Positions 24,918-32,581 of a stretch of DNA of 32,712 nucleotides are shown piece after piece. The stretch's first letter is position 1; every line of letters starts with the position of its first letter. Made by a program: the position numbers and the translations under genes. The DNA comes from RUG14219 sp045538535 (GTDB lineage Bacteria; Cyanobacteriota; Vampirovibrionia; Gastranaerophilales; Gastranaerophilaceae). Below the pieces are notes generated by a model. The model was not told the origin of the DNA, ran no database searches, and worked only from the letters and a program-made list of their open reading frames with translations. Location: the NCBI GenBank assembly GCA_045538535.1, contig JAZSRN010000068.1, forward strand, positions 1-32,712, given 5' to 3'.

Positions 24918-26207
24918 CTATTTTATGATAGTAATGACACCGGAAGTTTCATTTCTTCCATAGTCCAAATACTTTTCATCAACCTTTCTAAAAGGAGCGG
25001 CTTTATAAACTGCATTAACTGCTTTTGCATCATTATCATGATTTCCTGATGTTTTCAAAACCGCGCAACTCTTCACTTTACCGTTTGAGGAAACAACTAT
25101 TTTCATTGTTATTTCTTGTTTTTGGATGTTATCACCGATATTTTTCGGTTTCCATTTTTTCGCAATTTTATCAACAATTTCCTCAGTAAAATAGGTGTGT
25201 ACATCATTGCTGTTGTTCTGATTAAACGTAAATGTAAATTTTATAGGAATAATCTCATTGCTTAATTTTGGCATTGGTTTATAAGGTTGACCTGCTAATA
25301 AAGTTTGCATTGCATAATTATCAAATTCAATACTTCCTGAAGATTCACTAATTTTATAATTTTCAACTTCACCTTTATCAGAAATATTAAATGAAACTAC
25401 AGTTTTATACTCATTTTGCGTTTTAGATGTTTTTGTAGGATTCCAATTTTTTTGAACTTGATTTTGAAAATCTTTCCACCAATCTCTGTATACTGTATTA
25501 GCATCCATTTTATTGTAATCATTTAGCGCAAAGGTAAAACCAACCAAAACTCTTTCTTCGTCTTTGGGTAATTTACTGTAGGGCTGTCCCTTTTGCAAAA
25601 CATCAAGAGCATATTTATCATATTCAGCATTACCTGAAGACTCAAGAATTTTCGGATATTCAATCAAGCCTTTTTGCGTCACATAAAACTCCAAAACTGT
25701 ACTCAAATGCCCATCGACATTTTTGTTTGGTTTCCAATTTTCTTTTATTTGCGCCCTAAAACAGTTTAGCCATTCGTCCATGCTTTGAGGTTGTTTTTTT
25801 TCTTCAACAATAATAGGCTTAACATTTAGTATATCCAATACTTTTTGATTTGTATTTTTAAGCATCGAGTTATTGTTAATAGGCTCAAATTTCGTATCTT
25901 TTTCTACATATTTTGAAATATCTTCAATATCCGCAAGTTTTACATTATTAGGTGACTTTGTGACAATCCCCAATAAATTATTTCGTTTGTCATATTTTAA
26001 TTTAGCGATAACATAACCATCTTTTTTGTCGCAATATCGCACATAATATTCTACAAAATCTGGAGAATTTTTTATACTGCTATCATAAATCCAAATAACC
26101 GTACCATCAGGCGCCAAAGTTCTTGTATAACTTTCCAAAGCTTTAGCTGGCGTAACTGATAATAAAACCGTAGCTAAAAGGATTATCGGTTTTGCAAGAA
26201 TTTTCAT
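24918..26207 (-). CDS. Exported protein with three TonB-C-like domains
   Basis: A 429-residue protein beginning with a signal peptide ('MKILAKPIILLATVLLSVTP', cleavage predicted after Ala23). A beta-type region (about 24-120) precedes three tandem TonB/TolA C-terminal-like domains at about 142-227, 239-330 and 337-429. Each has 'F..QI..NWKP', 'V.F.V..KG.....I.ESSGN..YD.YA' and 'GQPY..MP' style features. The third diverges most. There is no TonB N-terminal anchor with a proline-rich rod. It probably acts in the periplasm, bridging envelope components. The frame extends to 26252, but the ATG at 26207 starts the signal peptide and follows TATCTT by 6 nt, which predicts a leaderless mRNA. Confidence 0.82.
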   Translation of the reverse strand: MKILAKPIILLATVLLSVTPAKALESYTRTLAPDGTVIWIYDSSIKNSPDFVEYYVRYCDKKDGYVIAKLKYDKRNNLLGIVTKSPNNVKLADIEDISKYVEKDTKFEPINNNSMLKNTNQKVLDILNVKPIIVEEKKQPQSMDEWLNCFRAQIKENWKPNKNVDGHLSTVLEFYVTQKGLIEYPKILESSGNAEYDKYALDVLQKGQPYSKLPKDEERVLVGFTFALNDYNKMDANTVYRDWWKDFQNQVQKNWNPTKTSKTQNEYKTVVSFNISDKGEVENYKISESSGSIEFDNYAMQTLLAGQPYKPMPKLSNEIIPIKFTFTFNQNNSNDVHTYFTEEIVDKIAKKWKPKNIGDNIQKQEITMKIVVSSNGKVKSCAVLKTSGNHDNDAKAVNAVYKAAPFRKVDEKYLDYGRNETSGVITIIK

Positions 26208-26213
26208 ACATAC

Positions 26214-26242
26214 AAGATAACATAAATCGTTAATTTTGGCAA
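26214..26242 (-). promoter_or_regulatory. Promoter of the TonB-C gene, predicting a leaderless mRNA
   Basis: On the minus strand TTGCCA (26242-26237), a 17-bp spacer and TATCTT (26219-26214), then 6 nt to the ATG at 26207. Confidence 0.6.
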
Positions 26243-26250
26243 CTTTACAC

Positions 26251-26286
26251 AAAAACGGCTTGTTAATGTAATATTAACAAGCCGTT
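26251..26286 (-). terminator. Intrinsic terminator of the ferritin gene
   Basis: A perfect 14-bp stem AACGGCTTGTTAAT/ATTAACAAGCCGTT with a 5-nt loop, followed on the minus strand by five T residues. Confidence 0.9.
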
Positions 26287-26306
26287 CTGAATAATTTTTT
26301 AATATA

Positions 26307-26816
26307 CTAACCGATAACAGGAGCCGTAAACACTCTTGTTGCCAAATCTTTGTCCAAAAGTAACAAAGCATTAGCATCATCTTTGATAAGTTTTAAAGTT
26401 GCAAGAACTGCACCTACACTGCTTTCTTCTTCAACTTGTTCCTTTAAATACCAATCCAAGAATGAAAGAGCTGCTCTGTCTTTGCATTGTTCCGCAACAT
26501 CCATCAATGCATTGATTTTGGAAGTTACGAGTTCTTCGTGCTGTAAAACGTGTTCAAAACAAGCCAAAGGAGAAGCCCAATTGGTTTCTGGAGCATCAAT
26601 AGCTTGAAGTTTTACTTCGCCACCGCGCTCGTGGACATAGTCAAACATACCCATTGCATGAGCGTGTTCTTCTTGTACTTGAACCGTAAACCAATTCACA
26701 AAACCCTGCAAATTTAATCTCGAGAAATAAGCTTGCATTGATAAATACAAATATTCCGAATAAAGCTCTGCATTAATTTGGTCATTAAATGCTTGTTCCA
26801 TCTCTTTTGAAATCAT
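26307..26816 (-). CDS. ftn: Bacterial non-heme ferritin
   Basis: A 169-residue iron-storage protein that assembles into a 24-subunit cage and oxidises Fe(II). The ferroxidase residues are in place: Glu in 'NDQINAELYSEYLYLSM', 'E-E-H' in 'QVQEEHAHAMGMFDYV', and Glu/Gln in 'YLKEQVEEESSV'. A four-helix bundle plus a short fifth helix fits the FtnA pattern. The frame reaches 26825, but AGGA lies 8 nt before the ATG at 26816 and abuts the outer ATG, so the inner start is used. The gene is monocistronic with its own terminator. No Fur box could be recognised by eye in the roughly 175 bp upstream. Confidence 0.95.
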   Translation of the reverse strand: MISKEMEQAFNDQINAELYSEYLYLSMQAYFSRLNLQGFVNWFTVQVQEEHAHAMGMFDYVHERGGEVKLQAIDAPETNWASPLACFEHVLQHEELVTSKINALMDVAEQCKDRAALSFLDWYLKEQVEEESSVGAVLATLKLIKDDANALLLLDKDLATRVFTAPVIG

Positions 26817-26991
26817 ATTACACATCCTTTCTTTTCATAATAAACATTTGCACCAAAATTTTAGCACAAAAACATTTGATTATAACTATATTACATAATA
26901 TTATAGCTTAATTTTGCAAATATAACTACACAATATGGCAATTTTCTTTTTTTTATGGTTTTATTAATTTGGACATAGAATATACAAAGCA

Positions 26992-27969
26992 ATGCAAATA
27001 CAATTTTTACCCCAAAACAATCAAAAATATTATCATACAAAGCCACAAAAACAAGTTTTTTGCGGTAATTTTGGCTTGAATTTAGGCAAAGAACTTGATG
27101 AATTTGTTTCTGCAAAACAACCAAAAGAACTTTCTTTGAGTTTGTTTAAAAAATTGCGCAATGCAATTCCTAAACTTCAAAAAGAAGAACGTTTGATAGG
27201 CGAAGGTAATCATGGAAAAGTTTATAGAATAAATAACCGTTTTGTTGTAAAGGTAATACCTGAAAACGCCGAAACATATTCTCATGCTTCTCTTCCGAAA
27301 GATATAAAGCTCCAAACCTATTACGGGAAACCGGTAATTGATCTTGGAAATATAAAGATATTATATAATGCAGCTGTGTCCCAAAATCCAATTTGTGCCG
27401 GAGTTCCAAAACATCTTGCATACACAGATAAAATGTTGTACTGCAGAAATGTTACATTGCCAAAATTTGCAGAACTCCCTCAAAAAGCTTATGACAAATT
27501 AGCTGAAGATTTTGCTATATTGCGCCAAGCAAACCGTAGTTTTGACACAATAAACCCAAACAATTTTATCGCAGATGGCAATGAAATTAAAGTTGTTGAT
27601 GAACTTGAATATCCCGATATTAACTTTAAAAATTCATTAGCCGGAATGCTAAAAGCCATGATTAATAAATATGATGTTCATAATAGGGCCGAATTTGATG
27701 CTTTTGCTGTAGGTTCGCGCCGAACAATAATTGAAAAAATCTTTATTGCCGGAGAAAAAGCGAATTTACCGTATGGAAATTCTACTGAAGAAATCGTCGA
27801 AATAGAAAAAGCCCTCATCCTAGGTAATATTTATGTTCCATGGTCAGAAATACAAAAAGACTTAAAACAAATCCACAAAATGTATCCAAAAATTGAAGAC
27901 AGAGTTCTAAAAATCTCCGAATATTTCCAAAATATTGACCAACTAAATTTTGAACATTTTATTAGATAA
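26992..27969 (+). CDS. Divergent protein-kinase-like protein
   Basis: A 325-residue protein of no family I can name with certainty. The N-lobe of a protein kinase fold is visible: glycine loop 'LIGEGNHGKVYRI' (68-80) and 'RFVVKVIPE' with Lys87 as the VAIK lysine. A catalytic-loop-like 'FDTINPNNFIADGNEIKVVD' (184-203) supplies Asp185, Asn191 and a DFG-position Asp203 in 'VVDELE'. This is close to minimal bacterial kinases but lacks a clear HRD His and DFG Gly. The N-terminal 'QVFCGNFG' is an F-x-G type segment. No signal peptide and no SD are seen; TATACA lies 5 nt before the ATG. Targets are unknown. Confidence 0.72.
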   Translation: MQIQFLPQNNQKYYHTKPQKQVFCGNFGLNLGKELDEFVSAKQPKELSLSLFKKLRNAIPKLQKEERLIGEGNHGKVYRINNRFVVKVIPENAETYSHASLPKDIKLQTYYGKPVIDLGNIKILYNAAVSQNPICAGVPKHLAYTDKMLYCRNVTLPKFAELPQKAYDKLAEDFAILRQANRSFDTINPNNFIADGNEIKVVDELEYPDINFKNSLAGMLKAMINKYDVHNRAEFDAFAVGSRRTIIEKIFIAGEKANLPYGNSTEEIVEIEKALILGNIYVPWSEIQKDLKQIHKMYPKIEDRVLKISEYFQNIDQLNFEHFIR

Positions 27970-27980
27970 GAAAAAGAGGC

Positions 27981-28241
27981 TTGATTTTTTTCTTTGTTTA
28001 CGCTATTATAACGAGGTACAATTATCCCGTTAATATGTACATAGAGGAGATTTTAATAGAATAAAAGTGCTCATTAAGTGAGTCGGTTTTGATTGAAAAT
28101 ATTTAATTTTAAAAAGAATGATGACTTGAGATGTTACAGAAATAAAAACATTTAACCTATTATCACGATTTATATACGTTTACCCCACTCTTAAAGCATT
28201 GTTCTTGCAAAAAGCCCCTCGAAAATCGAGAGGCTTTTTGA
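27981..28241 (+). ncRNA. Candidate orphan transcription unit, RNA of about 225 nt
   Basis: TTGATT (27981-27986), a 17-bp spacer and TATTAT (28004-28009) would start near 28016. A terminator ends at about 28241. Between them an SD-like AGAGGAG (28043-28049) is followed by no ATG and no open frame longer than a few codons, so it is either a non-coding RNA or the relic of a lost small gene. CTCA-N5-TGAG (28069-28081) is a weak hairpin. Nothing else of note lies between 27970 and the argS promoter region. Confidence 0.35.
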
Positions 28242-28242
28242 G
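28208..28242 (+). terminator. Intrinsic terminator upstream of argS
   Basis: AAAAAGCC-C-CTCGA pairs with TCGAG-A-GGCTTTTT (one mismatch) around a short loop. It is about 90 bp before argS and could insulate argS from upstream transcription. Confidence 0.8.
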
Positions 28243-28332
28243 TCTTGGGGTTCTTTAATATTATACTTGAATGTGTTTTATCTTTTTATTTGTATTATAA
28301 TTGTTTTAAGAGCTAAATATTAGGAGAAAAGT

Positions 28333-30060
28333 ATGATAAAAGATTATTTTATACAAAAGATTGAAGATGCTATTATAAAAGCAATTAATGCGGGTAAATT
28401 AGGGCAAATGACCGAATATACGAAGGGTTCTCTGGTTGTTGAGCGTCCTAAAAATGCTGAATTTGGTGATTTTGCGGTGAATGTTTCTTCTTTTGCGCGT
28501 AATGCAAGGATTGCTCCGCCAATGATTGCAAATGCTATTGTCGATTGTGTTGACGATTCGGACAATGAGTATTCTGTAGCCGGTGGTTTTATTAATTTTA
28601 AGGCTGGGACAAAACTTTTGGCTGAATTAGTAAAAGAAATCTTTGATAAAAAAGAAATGTTTGGTAAGCCTGAAAATGTAAAGACTGAACGAATTTTGTT
28701 GGAGTATATTTCGGCAAATCCTACCGGCCCTTTTCATATCGGTCATGGCCGTTGGGCTGCTATGGGGAGCGTTTTGGCAAATCTTTTGAAGTTCTATGGG
28801 CATGAAGTTTATCAAGAATTCTATATTAACGATGCGGGTTCTCAAATTCAAAAATTGGGTAATTCTTTGAGAGTGAGAATTGGGCAAGAATTAGGTGAAA
28901 ATATTGATTTTCCTACTGATGAAATTGAACGTAAAAACTTTTATCCGGGTGATTATTTAATTCCGGTTGCCAAAAAGTTTTTGAGTGAAAATCCAGGCGT
29001 CAAAAAATCATCTGAACCGGAACTTCAACAACTTTGTGATTACGCTAAATTTGAAATGGAAGATTTGCAAAAGAAACTTTTAGATGGTTTTAGAGTGCAT
29101 TTTGATAAGTTCTATTCAGAATTGGATTTGCATAATTCCGGCAAAGTTGAAAAATGTGTACAAAAACTTCGTGATAGCGGTAAAATTTATACCCAAGACG
29201 GGGCAGAATGGTTTAAATCATCTGATTACGGCGATGATCAAGATCGCGTAATTAAAAAAGCTGATGGTTCAAATACTTATTTAACTGCGGATATTGCCTA
29301 TCACATTGATAAGTTGGAACGTGGTTTTGACCGATTGATTAATATTTGGGGGGCTGATCATCATGGTTATGTTGCCCGCGTAAAAGCTTCTATTGAAGCC
29401 TTGGGTTATAACCCTAATCAACTCGAAGTTTTGCTTGGGCAGCTTGTAAATCTTGTTATTAATGGCAATGAGGTTCGTATGGGTAAATGTAAAAATATGG
29501 TTACTCTCGATGACTTGATTGAAGAAGTTGGTGTTGATGCTACTCGTTTTTGGATGTCTATGCGGAATATAGATACTACGCTTGATTTTGATATTGAATT
29601 GGCAAAAACTAATACCGATGAAAATCCAGTATTTTATGTTCAGTATGCTCATGCAAGAGCTTGTTCAATTTTGAGAAATGTAATTTCAGAAAAATTAGAC
29701 ACTGAAACCGGTGTAAAATCTCCTGCGCCGATGAGTGAAAAAGAATATAATGATTTGATTTCTAATTTCGAAATTAATACGGTTGTTCCAACGCTTGATA
29801 CTGCTAAAAAATTGGTATTAAAACTGGAAGAATATAAATCATTAATTAAATCTTCGGCAGAAAATCGTCAAGTTTATACAATTTGTCGTTATGTTCAAGA
29901 ATTAGCAAGCGAGTTTCATTCTTTCTATAACGCTAATCGTGTTATTTGTGATGATGTAAATTTGATGAAAGCCAGAGTTTCGTTGGTTTATGCGGTCAAG
30001 TCTGTTTTGCACAGTGCATTAGAAAATATTCTTGGTGTTACTGCACCTGTAAGAATGTAA
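28333..30060 (+). CDS. argS: Arginyl-tRNA synthetase
   Basis: A class I aminoacyl-tRNA synthetase of 575 residues that charges tRNA-Arg in translation. The N-terminal Add1 domain has 'NAEFGDFAVNVSSFAR' (41-56). The catalytic core has 'EYISANPTGPFHIGHGRWAA' with HIGH at 135-138, and 'FYINDAGSQIQKLGNSL'. The C-terminal DALR domain ends 'LGVTAPVRM' as expected. The KMSKS region reads 'RMGKCKNMVTLDDLI' (382 onward) instead of a typical 'KMSKRxGNxVTL'. ArgRS is known to vary here, but the change to M-G-K-C is notable. SD TAGGAG is 7-8 nt before the ATG. A TATAAT (28296-28301) upstream with a poor -35 is the likely promoter. Confidence 0.96.
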   Translation: MIKDYFIQKIEDAIIKAINAGKLGQMTEYTKGSLVVERPKNAEFGDFAVNVSSFARNARIAPPMIANAIVDCVDDSDNEYSVAGGFINFKAGTKLLAELVKEIFDKKEMFGKPENVKTERILLEYISANPTGPFHIGHGRWAAMGSVLANLLKFYGHEVYQEFYINDAGSQIQKLGNSLRVRIGQELGENIDFPTDEIERKNFYPGDYLIPVAKKFLSENPGVKKSSEPELQQLCDYAKFEMEDLQKKLLDGFRVHFDKFYSELDLHNSGKVEKCVQKLRDSGKIYTQDGAEWFKSSDYGDDQDRVIKKADGSNTYLTADIAYHIDKLERGFDRLINIWGADHHGYVARVKASIEALGYNPNQLEVLLGQLVNLVINGNEVRMGKCKNMVTLDDLIEEVGVDATRFWMSMRNIDTTLDFDIELAKTNTDENPVFYVQYAHARACSILRNVISEKLDTETGVKSPAPMSEKEYNDLISNFEINTVVPTLDTAKKLVLKLEEYKSLIKSSAENRQVYTICRYVQELASEFHSFYNANRVICDDVNLMKARVSLVYAVKSVLHSALENILGVTAPVRM

Positions 30061-30080
30061 GTATTTGTTAACAAATCTTT

Positions 30081-30119
30081 ACAAACCCTACCAAATATTA
30101 AAGTTTTGGTAGGGTTTGT
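30081..30119 (+). terminator. Hairpin after argS, possible terminator
   Basis: ACAAACCCTACCAAA pairs with TTTGGTAGGGTTTGT over about 15 bp around an 8-nt loop. Only a short T-rich stretch follows, so termination efficiency is uncertain. Confidence 0.6.
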
Positions 30120-30150
30120 CGATATTTATTGTACAAAAGGGCAAAGGTAA

Positions 30151-30318
30151 ATGACAGATTTCGGTTTTGAGGCATCAATAAATAATGGATTTCCGCAATT
30201 GGATTGTGATTATTGGAAATCACAAAAGATTGATGGTGCTGAAAATATCCAAGTTTTTGATGCCAATATAAAAGCAGCTTTTGTTGATTTATCTGATATA
30301 TCAGTTTTTAAAGGCTAA
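30151..30318 (+). CDS. Small hypothetical protein (55 aa)
   Basis: A short frame starting 'MTDFGFEASINNGFPQLDCD' and ending 'DLSDISVFKG'. It is acidic, without a transmembrane segment. AAAGG lies 4 nt before the ATG, an in-frame stop abuts the ATG upstream, and a terminator follows, all of which support a real unit. The ending 'VFKG' has the F-x-G pattern noted in other small proteins here. No family is recognised; it could also be the tail of a decayed longer gene. Confidence 0.45.
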   Translation: MTDFGFEASINNGFPQLDCDYWKSQKIDGAENIQVFDANIKAAFVDLSDISVFKG

Positions 30319-30353
30319 TAAAGATTTTATTTTTTCCTCAATTTTCCTCATAT

Positions 30354-30384
30354 AAAAAAAGACTCGCGTGTGACGAGTCTTTTC
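30354..30384. terminator. Bidirectional intrinsic terminator
   Basis: AAAAGACTCG and CGAGTCTTTT pair around a 7-nt loop with A- and T-runs on the flanks, between the convergent 55-residue ORF and the two-TM protein gene. Confidence 0.85.
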
Positions 30385-30403
30385 TTTATTTGTAATTTTT
30401 ATT

Positions 30404-31129
30404 TTATTGTTTTTTTGCGGTTAGCGCATTGAATACCCAAGCAATTGCACCTATACCGGTGACAAATCCGCTCGCGATACCTGCCCATTTTACTGCATTG
30501 TTCATTTTAACTTGTTTGAATTCTTTTTTTATGAAATCAATTGCAGTTTGTGGAATTTCAGATGTTGCTTTTTTAAAGTCTTTTGTTTTTGTGTCGAATG
30601 TAAGTTTGATGTATTCTTTAGCTGCCGTTTTATTATCTGCATTTGCAAGCGTTCTGTTTTGGGTTTCAAGTTGTTCAGCTATTTGCTGCCAAATTGTAGA
30701 AGTGCTTTTGCCTCTCATGTAATTATCAACGGCTTTTTGAACCGTTTGACCTTCTTTGCGAGTGATTGCAAATGTATCAAAATTATCAGTAAGAACCTTT
30801 TTTAAACCGGTGCGGATACGTTTATTTTCTTCTTTTATTGCCGCTGCGATTTGTTTTGGTGTTGCGTCTGGTCCTACGGTTTGAGCAAGTTCTTCTAAAG
30901 ATTTGCTTATTGGCATCTCACCAATAATTTTGTTTGTTTTTTTTATATCAGCAATGGTCTGTTCTTGTAAAGATTCTGCAACTTGAGATACAAAAACATC
31001 TTTTACGTTACCATTTTTATCGATAGCTGATTGATTGTATCCTACTGCTGCGCTTAATGCTCCTGCAACTGCCGCTGTAGTCAAAGTTGCGGCTGCATAT
31101 TTAGCATTGTCAATTTTTTTGATTTCCAT
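30404..31129 (-). CDS. Hypothetical membrane-associated helical protein
   Basis: A 241-residue protein of unknown function. An alanine-rich hydrophobic segment lies near the N-terminus ('AAATLTTAAVAGALSAAVGY') and a second one near the C-terminus ('WAGIASGFVTGIGAIAWVF'). Between them are about 160 mostly helical, lysine/glutamate-rich residues that may form a coiled-coil or bundle. The protein ends 'NALTAKKQ'. It could be anchored at both ends or insert as a hairpin. The frame opens at GTG 31141, but ATG 31129 has SD GAGG 6 nt upstream and is used. It is a single gene, 78 bp after dut and ended by the terminator at 30354-30384. No enzyme motif is seen. Confidence 0.72.
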   Translation of the reverse strand: MEIKKIDNAKYAAATLTTAAVAGALSAAVGYNQSAIDKNGNVKDVFVSQVAESLQEQTIADIKKTNKIIGEMPISKSLEELAQTVGPDATPKQIAAAIKEENKRIRTGLKKVLTDNFDTFAITRKEGQTVQKAVDNYMRGKSTSTIWQQIAEQLETQNRTLANADNKTAAKEYIKLTFDTKTKDFKKATSEIPQTAIDFIKKEFKQVKMNNAVKWAGIASGFVTGIGAIAWVFNALTAKKQ

Positions 31130-31219
31130 AGTAAACCTCACTACACTTTTTAAAAATTAAATCTCAAACATATATTTTTTTGTTAGATTTGTTAAAGAGC
31201 TTTAAGATATTGTTACATT

Positions 31220-31654
31220 TTACTTTCCGGTTGAGCCAAAACCGCCTTCACCTCTATCTGTTTCCGAAAGTTCTGTTACAACTTCAATTTTTGCTTGCTC
31301 AACTTTCGCAATAACCATTTGTGCAATTCTTTCTTGAGGTTGTATTTTATAGGTTTCATTTGAAACGTTAACAATTGGTACACAAACTTCGCCTCTATAA
31401 TCTTCGTCAATAGTGCCCACGCAATTGATAAGTGTAATTCCATGTTTTATTGATAATCCCGAGCGGGGTCTGATTTGTGCCTCATAACCGTGTTCGAGTT
31501 CAATTTTTAGCCCAGTTGGTATAAGTTTGCGCTCTAGTGGTTTGAGTTCAATTTCTGTTTCTATAGCTGCGCATAAATCCATACCGGCCGCACCTTCGGT
31601 TTTGTATTCCGGTACAAATTTGTTGTGTGCTAATCTTTTAATTTTTAAAATCAT
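31220..31654 (-). CDS. dut: dUTP diphosphatase
   Basis: A 144-residue homotrimeric dUTPase that hydrolyses dUTP to dUMP and PPi, keeping uracil out of DNA and feeding thymidylate synthesis. All five motifs are visible: 'AAGMDLCAA', 'RPRSGLSIKHGI', 'VGTIDEDYRGE' (with catalytic Asp), 'QERIAQMVI' and the C-terminal 'RGEGGFGSTG'. Length is typical. SD AGGGGG precedes the ATG by about 6 nt. The gene is 12 bp downstream of ftsY and presumably in the nusB-ftsY-dut operon. Confidence 0.97.
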   Translation of the reverse strand: MILKIKRLAHNKFVPEYKTEGAAGMDLCAAIETEIELKPLERKLIPTGLKIELEHGYEAQIRPRSGLSIKHGITLINCVGTIDEDYRGEVCVPIVNVSNETYKIQPQERIAQMVIAKVEQAKIEVVTELSETDRGEGGFGSTGK

Positions 31655-31666
31655 ATATCCCCCTTA

Positions 31667-32581
31667 TCAATTAAATAAAGCATCTATAAAGTCTTCAGAA
31701 TTGAATTGTTTTAAATCGTCCATTTTTTCTCCTACCCCAATGAGTTTGACCGGAAGGTTTAATTCTTTTGCAATTGCAAGGACAATTGCTCCTTTAGCGG
31801 AACCATCTAATTTTGTGAGGGCTACGGACGTCAAATTCACTGCTTCTGAGAAAACTTTTGCTTGTTGTAGGCCGTTTTGACCAGTGTTTGCATCAATAAC
31901 AAGCATGCATTCTCTAAGCGCATCCGGAGCTTTTTTATCAATTACTGATTTTATTTTTTTTAGTTCTTCCATTAGGTTAAATTTGTTTTGTAATCTTCCG
32001 GCTGTGTCAACCAAAATTACATCGTAATTTTCTTTCTGTGCTTTTTCGATTGCTTCAAATACAACTGAAGCAGGGTCTGCCTTATCTCTTCGCACAATAT
32101 CTGCCCCGGCACGTTTTGACCAAATGTCAAGTTGTTCTTCTGCTGCAGCTCTAAATGTGTCTCCGGCAGCAATCAAAACTTTTTTGTTTTCGTTTTTGAA
32201 TTTGTATGCAAGCTTTCCTATTAGGGTTGTTTTTCCAACTCCGTTAACGCCTGTGATAAAATATATGTTAAGTTCGTCTGCGTTATAATTTATTTCGTTT
32301 GAACCCGCAGTTTCAAGTGTTTTTTGGAACTCATTTTTAAGATAATCTTTGATTTGTGACGGTTTAATTTTGGATTGAAAACGTAGTTTGTCAACAAGTT
32401 CTGCAGCATAGTTTACACCCAAATCCGCACTTATTAATAAATCTTCCATGTCGTCAAGTACAAGATCTGAAAATTCGGCTTCTTCTTGCACCGCATTAAC
32501 AACATTTCCAACAAGCTTACTTGCAGTGTTGGAAACGGTTGATTTTAAATTGTTAAACTTGTCTTTAAAAAATCCGAACAT
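31667..32581 (-). CDS. ftsY: Signal recognition particle receptor FtsY
   Basis: A 304-residue SRP-family GTPase that docks SRP-ribosome complexes at the inner membrane for co-translational insertion. The acidic A domain is nearly absent; residues 1-35 form a short amphipathic N-terminus ('FGFFKDKFNNLKSTVSNTAS'). The N domain precedes the G domain: G1 'GVNGVGKTT' (111-119), 'AAGDTFRAAAEEQL', 'VILVDTAGRLQ', 'ALTKLDGSAKG' and 'IGVGEKMDDLKQF'. The A-less form resembles cyanobacterial and chloroplast-type FtsY. The ATG overlaps the nusB stop by 1 bp (TAATG), so translation is likely coupled. Confidence 0.97.
   Translation of the reverse strand: MFGFFKDKFNNLKSTVSNTASKLVGNVVNAVQEEAEFSDLVLDDMEDLLISADLGVNYAAELVDKLRFQSKIKPSQIKDYLKNEFQKTLETAGSNEINYNADELNIYFITGVNGVGKTTLIGKLAYKFKNENKKVLIAAGDTFRAAAEEQLDIWSKRAGADIVRRDKADPASVVFEAIEKAQKENYDVILVDTAGRLQNKFNLMEELKKIKSVIDKKAPDALRECMLVIDANTGQNGLQQAKVFSEAVNLTSVALTKLDGSAKGAIVLAIAKELNLPVKLIGVGEKMDDLKQFNSEDFIDALFN

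Noticed and set aside
31527..31880. Plus-strand frame across the dut-ftsY junction
   Set aside because: It is antisense to two clear conserved genes and has no start signals.
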